64,000 nt of DNA, from contig NZ_FNXY01000004.1 in NCBI RefSeq assembly GCF_900108855.1, positions 496,001-560,000 on the forward strand. The letters run 5' to 3'. The notes under the pieces were generated by a model, which saw only the letters and a list, made by a program, of their open reading frames with translations, was not told the DNA's origin and did no database searches. A program made the translations under genes and the position numbers. Positions 1-8,776 of this stretch are shown here, in pieces. The stretch's first letter is position 1. Each line of letters opens with the position of its first letter. This DNA comes from Dyadobacter koreensis (lineage in GTDB: Bacteria > Bacteroidota > Bacteroidia > Cytophagales > Spirosomataceae).

Positions 1-735
1 ATCATTTCAATACGGGACGTGTACAAATCGTTTGGCGATCTGCACGTTTTGAATGGAGTTGACCTGGACGTATACAGAGGAGAAAATGTTGTTGTGCTCG
101 GACGGTCAGGAACCGGAAAATCGGTTTTGATAAAAATTATCGTTGGCTTATTGCAACAGGATAAGGGGTCAGTTAACGTTCTCGGCAATGAGGTTTCAGA
201 TTTACAGGGTAAGGAATTGAATGAGCTGAGAAGAAAAATTGGTTTTTCGTTTCAGAACAGTGCGTTGTACGATAGTATGACAGTGCGCGAAAACCTGGAA
301 TTTCCATTGGTAAGAAATGTCGCTAACCTTTCAAAAGCTGAGGTAAAAGATCAGGTTGAGTCTGTGCTGGAATCCGTTGGACTTTCTCAGACGATCAATC
401 AGGTGCCTTCCCAGTTGTCCGGAGGGCAGCGGAAACGAATCGGGATTGCCCGCACGTTGATTTTGCAGCCTGAGATCATGCTTTACGATGAACCCACGGC
501 CGGTCTTGATCCGATAACATGTATCGAAATCAATGAACTGATTAATGAAGTAAAAGAGAAATACCATACATCTGCGATTATTATCACCCACGATCTTACC
601 TGCGCGCGCCAGACTGGTGACAGACTTGCGATGCTTTTAGATGGCAAATTTGCCATGACAGGAACATTTGAGGAAGTATTCGCTTCGGATGAAGAAAGAG
701 TTAAAAGTTTTTACGATTATAATTTTATTCAATAG
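1..735 (+). CDS. ABC transporter ATP-binding protein, MlaF-like (5' end cut by window)
   Basis: ATPase of an Mla-type (MCE) ABC importer that moves phospholipid between outer and inner membrane. The reading frame is open from base 1, so the start lies off the left edge; the GTG at 19 is internal, since residues before it (ISIRDVYKSFG) already match the family. Visible motifs are Walker A GRSGTGKS (about residues 33-42 of the visible part), a Q-loop (FSFQNSALYDSMT), signature LSGGQRKR (about 139-146), Walker B IMLYDEPTAGLDP and the switch histidine in IIITHD. The MCE protein gene follows after 2 bases, so the two form an operon; the MlaE-like permease is expected upstream. Family assignment is firm; the substrate is inferred from the MCE neighbour. 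Confidence 0.93.
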   Translation: MISIRDVYKSFGDLHVLNGVDLDVYRGENVVVLGRSGTGKSVLIKIIVGLLQQDKGSVNVLGNEVSDLQGKELNELRRKIGFSFQNSALYDSMTVRENLEFPLVRNVANLSKAEVKDQVESVLESVGLSQTINQVPSQLSGGQRKRIGIARTLILQPEIMLYDEPTAGLDPITCIEINELINEVKEKYHTSAIIITHDLTCARQTGDRLAMLLDGKFAMTGTFEEVFASDEERVKSFYDYNFIQ

Positions 736-737
736 TA

Positions 738-1763
738 ATGGAAACAAGCAACAGAAAACGCTCCGTCGTAGTAGGTCTTTTCGTAATCATCGGACTGGTA
801 ATCTTACTCGTCGGGATACTTACGATTGGAAGCATGAAAAAAGTTTTTTCTTCCAACATAACCGTAAAAACTATTTTTGATGACGTTAACGGTCTTAAAG
901 CCGGTAACAATATCTGGTATTCAGGGGTAAAAATCGGGACCGTAAAATCGCTCCGCTTTCTTCCTAACTCACAGGTTGAGGTGATGATGAATATTGAGGA
1001 AAAATCTCAGGAATTTATCCGTAAAAATGCGCTGGCGAAAGTAAGCACGGACGGTCTGATCGGTAATAAGATCATCGTCATATACGGCGGTACCCAAAAA
1101 GTCCCTTCGATCGAAGACGGCGACCAACTTGCTGTAGCGAAAGTAGAAAGTACAGAAGAAATGCTGAGCGTTTTGTCTGAAAACAACAAAAACTTGCTTT
1201 CAATAACAGACGCCTTTAAGAAAATAAGCAAGAATATTCTGGAAGGAAGAGGAACGGTTGGAATGCTTTTAAACGATGAAACACTTTATCGCGACGTTGA
1301 TGCAACTTTGGCTGGTTTGAAAAAAGCATCAGTCAACGCTCAGAACCTGACTGCTGCTCTGTCGACCTATGGCGCAAAATTGAACCAAAAGGGAGGCTTG
1401 GCTAATGATCTTGCAACGGATACAATCATTATGCGTGATGTGAGAGCAACAATGGTTCGGTTGAATGAAACTGTTGCCTCTGCGAATACGATGGTTAATA
1501 ATCTGAAAACAGCAAGTGCTGATATTAATTCAAACACAAAAAGCCCGATGGGTGTTTTGTTACATGACGAGGGGACCGCATCAAATTTGAAAAATACGAT
1601 TCAGAATCTTGAAACAAGCACTTCAAAACTGGACGAAAACATGCTTGCACTTCGCCAAAATTTCTTGTTCAGAAGATATTTTAAGAAAAAAGATAAGAAT
1701 GATGCTAAAGCAAAAGAAGAGTTAAAAAAACAGGAAGAGAAGGAAACCGAAGTTAAGCCATAG
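738..1763 (+). CDS. MlaD-family (MCE domain) lipid transport protein
   Basis: Substrate-binding subunit of an Mla-like lipid transporter, 341 residues. An N-terminal membrane anchor (about residues 10-30, VVVGLFVIIGLVILLVGIL) is followed by one MCE domain (about 36-120, with DDVNGLKAGNNIWYSGVKIG and DGLIGNKIIVIYGG). A long, largely helical periplasmic region follows and ends in a very charged Lys/Glu tail. Proteobacterial MlaD is about 180 residues; the extra helical region is usual in Bacteroidota MCE proteins and may span part of the periplasm. It starts 2 bases after the ATPase gene. There is no sign of further operon members downstream before the Hpt gene. Confidence 0.9.
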   Translation: METSNRKRSVVVGLFVIIGLVILLVGILTIGSMKKVFSSNITVKTIFDDVNGLKAGNNIWYSGVKIGTVKSLRFLPNSQVEVMMNIEEKSQEFIRKNALAKVSTDGLIGNKIIVIYGGTQKVPSIEDGDQLAVAKVESTEEMLSVLSENNKNLLSITDAFKKISKNILEGRGTVGMLLNDETLYRDVDATLAGLKKASVNAQNLTAALSTYGAKLNQKGGLANDLATDTIIMRDVRATMVRLNETVASANTMVNNLKTASADINSNTKSPMGVLLHDEGTASNLKNTIQNLETSTSKLDENMLALRQNFLFRRYFKKKDKNDAKAKEELKKQEEKETEVKP

Positions 1764-1811
1764 GATTTGGTTTGGGAACTGGTTGTAGATCAGGACAATT
1801 ATAATTTCATA

Positions 1812-1886
1812 ACGTAATTTTACGTACTAGTACGAGGGATTTACTGAAGTACTTATAACTTTACATTATAATGTATTCTATAATGT
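1812..1886. repeat. Cluster of short palindromes upstream of the Hpt gene
   Basis: In the 219-bp gap between the MCE gene and the Hpt gene there is a 14-bp palindrome ACGTAATTTTACGT (1812-1825). It overlaps a second, CGTACTAGTACG (1823-1834). About 30 bp on is ACATTATAATGT (1863-1874), with a further half copy TATAATGT at 1879-1886. No T-run follows, so a terminator is unlikely. These could be protein-binding sites in the Hpt promoter, but no regulator is indicated. Confidence 0.4.
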
Positions 1887-1982
1887 TATTTCGCATAAGG
1901 AAAAAAGTTAGGATATTCGTTACAATTGTTCACAGGTTTTGAAATCATTTTAACACCCATATAATTCCAAAATAATATCTGA

Positions 1983-2357
1983 ATGGCTCTATCACTTAAC
2001 CCCGCACTTGACGTAAACTACCTCACTCAGATTTATGGTGACGACGCGTCCATTGTACAGATAATATTTGAAGCATTCCTGTCAGACTCGCTACCTCGCT
2101 GGAAAAGTTTAAAGTCACTTATCGAAGACGAAAATATTGCCGAAGCTGCCAGCGTCGTTCACGGAATTAAACCTTCCTTTACAATGGCTGGATTGACGGG
2201 TATCAGACTGAAAGTGGAAGCACTTGAACGGGATATTCATGATGAGGTAGAAACGAAAGAGATCGTTGCACATTATCTTCGGATCAACGAAGACGTAGAA
2301 AGGATCATTCCGATATTGGAAGAAGAGGCTGAGAAGCTGGGACATCTTGCTTCCTGA
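1983..2357 (+). CDS. Histidine-containing phosphotransfer (Hpt) protein
   Basis: A stand-alone Hpt protein of 124 residues that should relay phosphate between a hybrid histidine kinase and a response regulator in the cytoplasm. The Hpt signature is clear: SVVHGIKPSFTMAGL with the phosphoacceptor His at residue 60 and the usual following Lys. It lies in a four-helix-bundle-length protein rich in acidic helices. No kinase or regulator is directly adjacent; the nearest receiver protein is the receiver-PP2C protein at 5241-6398, with another at 25543-25932. It is transcribed alone, convergent with the glycosyltransferase at 2401. Assignment is good; the partners are unknown. Confidence 0.85.
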   Translation: MALSLNPALDVNYLTQIYGDDASIVQIIFEAFLSDSLPRWKSLKSLIEDENIAEAASVVHGIKPSFTMAGLTGIRLKVEALERDIHDEVETKEIVAHYLRINEDVERIIPILEEEAEKLGHLAS

Positions 2358-2378
2358 AAAAATAAAAAACATTACGCT

Positions 2379-2411
2379 GGCCTCTGGAATCTTTCGACTT
2401 TCAGAGGTCTT
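2379..2411. terminator. Possible terminator between Hpt and glycosyltransferase genes
   Basis: Imperfect hairpin GGCCTCTGGAA / TTTCAGAGGTC with two G-T pairs between convergent genes; its right arm overlaps the stop of the minus-strand gene. On the minus strand a T-rich stretch follows after about nine bases, so termination is plausible but not textbook. Confidence 0.4.
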
Positions 2412-3591
2412 CGCTTTTATAAGCAGTTTTTCTTTTTGATTTTTCCCAGGCTGCACTCTGGCTTCCTTTGAAATATCGATTTATGCCAGCGATAACCGCA
2501 TAATTCATCACACAGAAATAATACGGCACGAATAACGCTTTGATCTTCACTTTACGTCTTTCCAAGATCCATCCGGCTAATGCGCCTGCGTAAAAAAGAA
2601 CCTGACCAGCCATAATGATATAGTAGATAAATGGCGGATCTTGAAGACATATGATGCCGTTTATAATAAAAACAAAAATCATCAGAAATGGGGTGATTGT
2701 CCACCGAAGCACGCGATGACTGATATACTGGAACCAGAGCAGCGGGAAATTGAAAGGTAAAAATAATTTCTTCAGTCTGAGAATGGACTGAATTCCTCCC
2801 GCGGCAATCCTCACTTTCCGTTTGAGTTCTTCTTTGATATTATCCGATGAAAGCTCCGACGCATATGCATCCGGCTCATAAATAATTCTATATCCCTGTT
2901 GTGCGATCAGCATGGAAATCATAAAATCATCCAAGATTGTATCCGGCTCGACCTGCTGATACAGCGAACGCCTTACACTGAACAATTCTCCGGCAGCACC
3001 TACAACCGAGTACAATTCCGAATCCCATTTTTTTAGTGTCGATTCGTATTTCCAATAAAATCCTTCGCCGGCAGTTGCATCTGAAATTTCCTCCTGTGTT
3101 ACTCTCTTTTCGCCAGATACGGCTCCCACTTTGGGATCTGCATAATGCCTTGCAATTAACACTAACGCATCCTTATTTAAAAAGGTATTAGCGTCTGTAA
3201 ACACAACTACTTCGGTATCAACCTCATGCATGGCACGATGAATGGCATGGATTTTCCCATTTCTCGTCGGCGAATGCATGAGCTTGATTTCAGAAAAGCC
3301 ACTAATTAAATCCGGAGTTTTATCAGATGATCCATCGGTGATAAATAATAGACTAAGCTTTTCTTTTGGATAATTCAGCGTAAGTGTATTCTGAATTTTT
3401 TCCAGTATAAGCTCTTCCTCATTGTAGGCAGCGACAATCAATGTTAGCGTCGGGAGATTTTGATTTAAATCAGGAACAACCCGCTTCCCTTTCAACGCTC
3501 TCCTGATTTTTATCAGAAAATAGAGAAGAATTCCATATCCAAGAAATGTGTAAAAAACGATAAACAAACCAAGCCAGAAGAGAATTTCCAT
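2401..3591 (-). CDS. Membrane-anchored family 2 glycosyltransferase
   Basis: Inner-membrane GT2 enzyme of 396 residues in the exopolysaccharide locus. One N-terminal membrane helix (ILFWLGLFIVFYTFLGYGILL) precedes a GT-A domain with LTLIVAAYNEEELI, a DxD-like metal site (VVFTDANTF) and an acceptor-side DDFMIS motif. The C-terminus holds about three membrane helices (about residues 285-365). This topology resembles processive hyaluronan/cellulose-type synthases and IcaA-like enzymes, although a full QxxRW motif is not obvious. It starts 3 bases after the end of the next GT2 gene (3595-4512), so the two are co-transcribed. The sugar is unknown. Confidence 0.85.
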   Translation of the reverse strand: MEILFWLGLFIVFYTFLGYGILLYFLIKIRRALKGKRVVPDLNQNLPTLTLIVAAYNEEELILEKIQNTLTLNYPKEKLSLLFITDGSSDKTPDLISGFSEIKLMHSPTRNGKIHAIHRAMHEVDTEVVVFTDANTFLNKDALVLIARHYADPKVGAVSGEKRVTQEEISDATAGEGFYWKYESTLKKWDSELYSVVGAAGELFSVRRSLYQQVEPDTILDDFMISMLIAQQGYRIIYEPDAYASELSSDNIKEELKRKVRIAAGGIQSILRLKKLFLPFNFPLLWFQYISHRVLRWTITPFLMIFVFIINGIICLQDPPFIYYIIMAGQVLFYAGALAGWILERRKVKIKALFVPYYFCVMNYAVIAGINRYFKGSQSAAWEKSKRKTAYKSEDL

Positions 3592-3594
3592 ATA

Positions 3595-4512
3595 TTAAAA
3601 TTTGACAGGGTATCCGAGATTTTTACTATCGACCGAATTCGAGAAATGCCATGTGATGGCCTTAAAAAAGAAAGGGATAAATTTGGTTTCTCTGTTTTTT
3701 ATATAGCTGATTAAATTTCGCGGCACCACGAGCAGTAGGAAATAAATACAGAATATTGAAAACTTGGCGAAGGATGTATTTTTCCTGATAAACAAAATCC
3801 GGTTTCGATTCATGAAGAACTCTTTTAGCGTTGATTTTTTACCAACCGAAACCGATTCCTTATGGTAAATCAGGGCTTGCATATTGACATGAATTTCATA
3901 ACCAGCTTTCCGAATTCGTTCGCACCAGTCAAGCTCTTCGTAGTATAAAAAGTAATTTTCTCCCATAAGCCCGGCTTTTCCGACTGCCTCTCTGGAAAGC
4001 ATCATTGCGGCTCCGTGTGCGTAACCTGTGGGACCTGTAAGCGAATCATACTGGCCATTATCTTCTTCAAACTGACCTATACAAGAATTTCTGGCCGTAT
4101 AGTAATTCATCTGAGTATACCCGGCATACTGGAGTATCCCAGGTTGATCGAAGTAGTGAATCTTCGGTGAAACGACGCCAATCTCAGGATTTTCATCGAG
4201 TGTGCGTACAAGTCTCTCAATAAGGTCAGGCGTTACCTCAGTATCATTATTAATTAGAAAGTAATACTCGCCAGTTGCTTTTTTTAGACCAATATTGTTG
4301 CCTCCCGCGAAACCAGTATTTAACTCCGATCTTATGAACTTGACAGCTGGATATCTGATTTGCCACTCCGGGACGAAGTTTTCTTTGCTACCGTTATCTA
4401 CGACAATAATTTCCAGATCCGGATAAGTATTTACTTCTGTGAGTGACCTGAGTAAATCTTCTGTAATTTTTTGTTGATTAAAATTAACAGTAACAATAGA
4501 AACTCTTTTCAT
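3595..4512 (-). CDS. Family 2 glycosyltransferase (rhamnosyltransferase-like)
   Basis: GT2 enzyme of 305 residues. It begins with the typical nucleotide-binding start VSIVTVNFNQQKITEDLL and has INNDTEVTPDLIERLV (DxD region). The tract GYAHGAAMMLSREA and FLYYEELDWCERIRKAGYEI is the hallmark of the WcaE/WbbL-like rhamnosyltransferase branch. A hydrophobic segment near the C-terminus (FSIFCIYFLLLVVPR) suggests membrane association. It is the first gene of a two-gene minus-strand operon. Donor and acceptor sugars cannot be read from the sequence; the rhamnosyl label is family similarity only. Confidence 0.88.
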   Translation of the reverse strand: MKRVSIVTVNFNQQKITEDLLRSLTEVNTYPDLEIIVVDNGSKENFVPEWQIRYPAVKFIRSELNTGFAGGNNIGLKKATGEYYFLINNDTEVTPDLIERLVRTLDENPEIGVVSPKIHYFDQPGILQYAGYTQMNYYTARNSCIGQFEEDNGQYDSLTGPTGYAHGAAMMLSREAVGKAGLMGENYFLYYEELDWCERIRKAGYEIHVNMQALIYHKESVSVGKKSTLKEFFMNRNRILFIRKNTSFAKFSIFCIYFLLLVVPRNLISYIKNRETKFIPFFFKAITWHFSNSVDSKNLGYPVKF

Positions 4513-4701
4513 CCGGTAGAACTGTATCGACTAATTATGTATTTGATTGAAGAATTAATTTCAATCATTTGTAGAAGTATTTCAAAATTAACAATAAAAA
4601 CATAGCTTTAAACAAAATTTGACGGGTAGCAAGATTTTTCCGGGCATAATGGAGATCTTCTGCCATAAAAACTTGTGAAAGTGTAATCAATTGTTAGAAA
4701 A

Positions 4702-5244
4702 GTGAAAATAACTCGTTTACCAAGGATCAATAAAATTTCGGATTCAAAGTCTCCTGCTGATGGCGATGCCACTGTGGTGTTGGAGGCTAAATTGAAAGAA
4801 TTGATTGAAGTAATCGAGAAAACTAACGTTGACAGCAAAAGCTCAAAACTTTACCAGCAACAAATCGCTGATGCATTCCAGCGTTCCCAATTTTCGCCAA
4901 AACAGCTCGAGCCCTACACATCGCTCGATAAGGATAATAATTTGTCCAGAGAAGAGCTCCTTGAAGGGTTAGAGAAATTGTTATCAGAAACAAAAATTGA
5001 TAGTGAAATAAGTAAAAATTATTTACGAAAAAATGCCATACAAAAAGGTGTCATGTTCATTCTCGCCATTCTATTGATCGTAGTTGGGTTTGCAATGATC
5101 ATCATGCCGGCACCGCCGAGTTTCGAAATTTTTACTGTTTTTTATATTAGTGCCAATGACGGAGTTACGATTATGGATCTGGTTTCGTTATTAATTATTT
5201 TCGGCGGAGTCTTACTGTTTGTTTTAAATTTCAACAAGAAATGA
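4702..5244 (+). CDS. Uncharacterised two-helix membrane protein, first gene of the phosphatase-STAS-HATPase module
   Basis: Not recognised. It has 180 residues with a GTG start; there is no ATG before about residue 115, so GTG is the only sensible start. The first 110 residues are polar and helical (LKELIEVIEKTNVD and an acidic EF-hand-like stretch SLDKDNNLSREELLEGL). Two membrane helices follow (about 116-135 and 160-177) with a short loop between them. The stop overlaps the start of the receiver-PP2C gene by four bases (ATGA), which implies translational coupling and a role with that module. A sensor or membrane docking part for the phosphatase is my inference. Confidence 0.7.
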   Translation: MKITRLPRINKISDSKSPADGDATVVLEAKLKELIEVIEKTNVDSKSSKLYQQQIADAFQRSQFSPKQLEPYTSLDKDNNLSREELLEGLEKLLSETKIDSEISKNYLRKNAIQKGVMFILAILLIVVGFAMIIMPAPPSFEIFTVFYISANDGVTIMDLVSLLIIFGGVLLFVLNFNKK

Positions 5245-6398
5245 TCTCCTTTCCAGACCCTCCCTCAAAAGTTAAGACCATTCTTATTGTAGAAGATAAT
5301 CTACTTTTCAGGAAGATTATAGAGTCTTCTTTAAAAAAAGCAGGCTATACTTGTCTGCTTTCTGATTCTGCGACCGAAGCATTGGTTCTACTGGAAAAGG
5401 AAATGCCGGATTTAATATTATCCGACTATGATATGCCTGAAATAAACGGATTTGACTTTCGCCAAACTGTTTTGCTGATCCCGAAAATCCGTGACATTCC
5501 ATTCGTTTTCCTGACATCCTTCACAGACGACTCAATGATGCTGGAAGGCCTGAATATGAATGCATTGGATTATATCAATAAAGAGACACCAATGCCAGTG
5601 ATCATTTCAAAATTGAACAATATTATAAAGTCACTTGAAAATGAACACATCCGTTCCATTCGGGAATTAAGAATTGCTGCCGAAACGCTCAACGTAAAAT
5701 CAGTCCCTGAGACAAGCCCGGAACTGCAAAGTTTTAGAATCCACTTTTGGCATAAGGGTTATCTGGGATATCCCGGAGGTGATTTTATTGACTTTATCAA
5801 GGTTGACGAACGTTATTGCTTCGCGCTTCTTGGTGACATCATGGGAAAGAAATGGAAAGCCTGGTTTTTTACTTTTGGTTTTTTGAGTTACATCCGTGCG
5901 GCAATCCGGTTTTGTGTACTCGACAATGACTTTACGCTGAAAACGATTGTTCAGAAAATTAATAAGCTGGTTTATCTGGATGAAAGCCTGCAAAATATTC
6001 TGTCAAGCCTCTCTTTACTTCTGCTGGACAATCAGACAGGTCAGATTTCATATACCGGAGCCGGCGATCTGCCCCTTATTAGTTTTGATTCGGAGCGGCA
6101 AAGCGCTACCACCGTTCTGTCGTCCGGCCTCTTGCTGGGACTTTTGGAAGATGGTTTTTACGATGAGCAGATAATTCAGATGAAATCCGGTGACCAACTT
6201 GCTATCTTCACAGATGGGATGATCGACATTCCATCAAATGGCTCAAAAAAAAGCGACTATCCTTTTTTTGTTGAAAAAATCAGGCCTTATCTCGGAAAAT
6301 CTAAAAGTTTCGATCTTATCAAAACGAACGTTTTGGATCAGATCAATGATAGCAACCAAATGGACGACGCAAGCATAATTTTTATAGAAAAACAATAA
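5241..6398 (+). CDS. Response regulator with PP2C/SpoIIE-type serine phosphatase domain (RsbU-like)
   Basis: Protein of 385 residues with an N-terminal receiver domain (about 12-130). It has the acidic pair in IVEDN, the phosphoacceptor region LILSDYDMPEINGFDF (Asp near residue 60), and conserved Thr/Lys positions in FLTSFTDD and INKETPMP. A SpoIIE-type PP2C domain follows (about 165-385), with metal-binding Asp in GYPGGDFIDF, LLGDIMGKKWKAW, TGAGDLPLI and LAIFTDGMIDIP. In RsbU- or RssB-type pathways such proteins dephosphorylate a STAS protein in response to phosphorylation. The next two genes encode exactly a STAS protein and a HATPase, so this is a partner-switching module. It sits among polysaccharide genes. 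Confidence 0.88.
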   Translation: MISFPDPPSKVKTILIVEDNLLFRKIIESSLKKAGYTCLLSDSATEALVLLEKEMPDLILSDYDMPEINGFDFRQTVLLIPKIRDIPFVFLTSFTDDSMMLEGLNMNALDYINKETPMPVIISKLNNIIKSLENEHIRSIRELRIAAETLNVKSVPETSPELQSFRIHFWHKGYLGYPGGDFIDFIKVDERYCFALLGDIMGKKWKAWFFTFGFLSYIRAAIRFCVLDNDFTLKTIVQKINKLVYLDESLQNILSSLSLLLLDNQTGQISYTGAGDLPLISFDSERQSATTVLSSGLLLGLLEDGFYDEQIIQMKSGDQLAIFTDGMIDIPSNGSKKSDYPFFVEKIRPYLGKSKSFDLIKTNVLDQINDSNQMDDASIIFIEKQ

Positions 6399-6404
6399 CC
6401 CATC

Positions 6405-6740
6405 ATGATACTTAAAGTTAACCAAATCAACGACGTAGCTCAGGCGACAATTTTAACAGAGGAAGCAAGTCTGGCTAACGCCGATATGTTCAAAGAAGAA
6501 ATGATAACGCTCATTGTCAACGGGACAAAGCTCATCATTGTAAGTTTTGAAAACGTGAACTACATAGACAGCTCTTTTCTGGGAAGTCTTGTAGTCGCTT
6601 TGAAATATGCCATGCCCAGAAAAACGGATATTTATCTCGTTGCCCTTAAACCGGATGTTAAAAATCTGCTCACGCTGATTCGCATGGATAAAGTTTTCAA
6701 AATATTTAAAAATTATGAGCAGGCCATGGAGACATTATAA
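6405..6740 (+). CDS. STAS-domain anti-sigma factor antagonist-like protein
   Basis: Single STAS domain of 111 residues. The diagnostic phosphorylatable serine motif is visible as VNYIDSSFLGSLVVAL, matching the D-S-(S/T)-G/F-L region of SpoIIAA/RsbV proteins. In such systems the unphosphorylated STAS protein binds its HATPase kinase partner; phosphorylation by the kinase and dephosphorylation by the PP2C protein set the state. It lies 6 bases after the PP2C gene and 6 bases before the HATPase gene. Since Bacteroidota lack SigB, the output is probably not a classical stress sigma factor; regulation of polysaccharide synthesis or export is an inference from position. Confidence 0.85.
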   Translation: MILKVNQINDVAQATILTEEASLANADMFKEEMITLIVNGTKLIIVSFENVNYIDSSFLGSLVVALKYAMPRKTDIYLVALKPDVKNLLTLIRMDKVFKIFKNYEQAMETL

Positions 6741-6746
6741 TTTCAG

Positions 6747-7316
6747 ATGAGAGATCCAAATCACAAGAAGACATTTATTTTCCGCAATCAGGCAGAAGGT
6801 TTAGCTTCCATCGTGCGTAGCTGTGTAGATTATATTGAGGAACAAAATGAGTTTTTGTGTGTACCGGAAGACATTCATCCCAAAATTAAGTGGACTATTA
6901 CTGAGCTACTTATCAATGGAGCAAAACATTCCGGTTCGGCCGAAAGCGAGCTAGTATTTACATTTGCTCTGGATCATTTGCTGATTGAAAAAGTAGATTC
7001 AGGAAATCCGCTTCATTTGGTGGTTAATGGGGAAACCGTGGAACTGAGCTGGCCTCTGATAGAAAATCTTAAAAATCAGCATTTCGAAGTATATCGAAAT
7101 GGAATGGATTCATTACAGATTTATACAGAAAATAGTGAGATTGCACATTTCCGGGTACATGAACTTGAAGACGAAGAAATGCCGATGCTGCTGGTAAACA
7201 CGAGCGAGCACTTCGGGTTGATGATTATCGCCAAAGCCTCAGATAAATTTAGTTACGCTTACAGATCCGAGACTGGCCAGAACATTTTCAGCATTGTTTT
7301 TAACTATTCCGAATAA
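6747..7316 (+). CDS. HATPase_c serine kinase-like protein (RsbW/SpoIIAB-type switch kinase)
   Basis: Protein of 189 residues with a GHKL ATPase fold. The N-box is TITELLINGAKHSGS, followed by a G1-like IEKVDSGNP and a glycine-containing segment near SEHFGLMIIAKASDKF. The middle part (about 90-150) is longer than in RsbW and holds polar strands, so the domain is an atypical member. It is the third enzyme of the phosphatase-STAS-kinase module (gap 6 bases), which supports a role as the STAS kinase. It ends convergently with the glycosyltransferase at 7346. No sigma or anti-sigma target is encoded nearby. Confidence 0.78.
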   Translation: MRDPNHKKTFIFRNQAEGLASIVRSCVDYIEEQNEFLCVPEDIHPKIKWTITELLINGAKHSGSAESELVFTFALDHLLIEKVDSGNPLHLVVNGETVELSWPLIENLKNQHFEVYRNGMDSLQIYTENSEIAHFRVHELEDEEMPMLLVNTSEHFGLMIIAKASDKFSYAYRSETGQNIFSIVFNYSE

Positions 7317-7345
7317 TTGTCATGGGCTGAAACACACCCATGCAA

Positions 7346-8551
7346 CTACTTAATCGTGATGGTATTAAATATTATTTCAGCCATTTCGTCGACCCTCTTT
7401 TCCCAGGTATTTTGCTCGGCTATTGCCAGTCGCTCTAATTTTTTACCGCTATCGTCATTATTAAGAGCTTCGTTTAAAGCTGTTGAAAAAGACTCTGCAT
7501 TTTCACAAAATAACACGCTTTCGCCGGTAAAATCTCTCAGGTCAAGGTTAAAATCTGTCGCAACCACTGGCTTTCCTGCTCCGAGATATTCGAAAAGTTT
7601 TAGGGGGAAAATAGTAGCGCTAACTTCATCTTTCTTAAAGGGAATCAATGCAACATCAAATCTTTTTATGACGGATGGCATCGCTTCATACGGTACCGAA
7701 CCGGTAAATTTCACATTAGGTAAATTAAAAAAAACATCGGGAATGAACTCTCGGGACACCGGTCCGACAAAAACGAAAGTTTTATCCACATTCATTACTA
7801 TGACTTTTTGCAAAATATCGTAATCAATTCGCCTCTCAATTGCACCAAAGTACCCGATAACGGGACCAGAAATTCCAGTCAAAGACGGAAAAACCGGCAG
7901 CTCAGGATCGAGTGCTTTCCGGCTATGAGAAAGGTCCGCCGCGTTAGGGACGAAATAGGTATTAGGGTTTTGGGTAACCTTTTCTGAGTAAAGCTGTTTG
8001 GCACTGCAAAGGACCACATCGCTTTCTTTAACTAAAATCTTTTCCGAAACAACACCATGCCTGCTATCAAAGGGCAGAATTAAGGGATCAAGGCAATGGT
8101 AGATTTTAACAATCGGTTTCAAACCGCGCACAACATTGGGGTAATGAAAATTGAATGAATTAATAAAAATGAAATCCTTGATATTATTATCCCGGATAAC
8201 ACTTTTGATTTTCTTTCTTATCAATGACTCATTGAGCAAAAGCAGCTTACGAAAAAGCTTTCCTTCCGGTAAAAAATTTATAGATAAAAGGACGGGTGGG
8301 ATCACGATTTTGAGGTTTGGAATTCCGGTATCCTTTATGTTGGCGTTAAAGGGCGAGTAGAAACCCTTACGTACCTCATTTTGCTTATGCTTGCGGTACT
8401 TGAAATAATCCTTAATCGTAAAAGGGTTCTCAACGTAAAAAACCTTATTATTCCGCGCAAGAAGCTTTGCAGTGGTAAAGTTTGTAGATTCTATTTCCTG
8501 ATCAAATCTTGGCAGACCAAAGATTATAATTGTGTATCCGTTGAGTTTCAT
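7346..8551 (-). CDS. Glycosyltransferase (GT4/GT1-like, GT-B fold)
   Basis: Protein of 401 residues with a GT-B architecture. The N-terminal half contains IIIFGLPRFDQEIES and the C-terminal Rossmann domain contains VIGYFGAIERRIDYDIL. The donor-site tract KLFEYLGAGKPVVATDFNLDLRDF is typical of glycosyltransferase family 4 proteins in surface polysaccharide clusters. Family resemblance is to teichuronic-acid/TuaH-like glycosyltransferases; the sugar is unknown. It is transcribed alone on the minus strand between the switch module and the MBOAT gene, with a weak hairpin (CATGGG/CCCATG, 7321-7342) in the convergent gap. Confidence 0.85.
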   Translation of the reverse strand: MKLNGYTIIIFGLPRFDQEIESTNFTTAKLLARNNKVFYVENPFTIKDYFKYRKHKQNEVRKGFYSPFNANIKDTGIPNLKIVIPPVLLSINFLPEGKLFRKLLLLNESLIRKKIKSVIRDNNIKDFIFINSFNFHYPNVVRGLKPIVKIYHCLDPLILPFDSRHGVVSEKILVKESDVVLCSAKQLYSEKVTQNPNTYFVPNAADLSHSRKALDPELPVFPSLTGISGPVIGYFGAIERRIDYDILQKVIVMNVDKTFVFVGPVSREFIPDVFFNLPNVKFTGSVPYEAMPSVIKRFDVALIPFKKDEVSATIFPLKLFEYLGAGKPVVATDFNLDLRDFTGESVLFCENAESFSTALNEALNNDDSGKKLERLAIAEQNTWEKRVDEMAEIIFNTITIK

Positions 8552-8667
8552 GCTCCAAAAATATCAATAATATATAGCAATCAACTTATGATAAGCCGTA
8601 AAAAGGTTGTAATCAAAGATAAAAATTAATTTGATCGATATAACCAAATTAATACTACCGAATATTT

Positions 8668-8675
8668 TAACTTTG
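8668..8675 (+). promoter_or_regulatory. Bacteroidota-type -7 element before the MBOAT gene
   Basis: TAACTTTG matches TAnnTTTG exactly, about 100 bases upstream of the MBOAT start. No TTG stands at the usual -33 distance, so this is a partial match. Confidence 0.35.
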
Positions 8676-8776
8676 CCAATATACTTCGATAAGAACATAT
8701 TTCGCTGAAACTGCAAATGGTTTATTTGAATGTTATATATTTGGTAAAACTCAACGTATCATCCTTCATGTAGTGT

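Noticed and set aside
7317..7823. Plus-strand frame of 168 codons
   Set aside because: Antisense to the well-supported glycosyltransferase at 7346-8551; composition is that of a shadow frame, rich in Ser and Phe.
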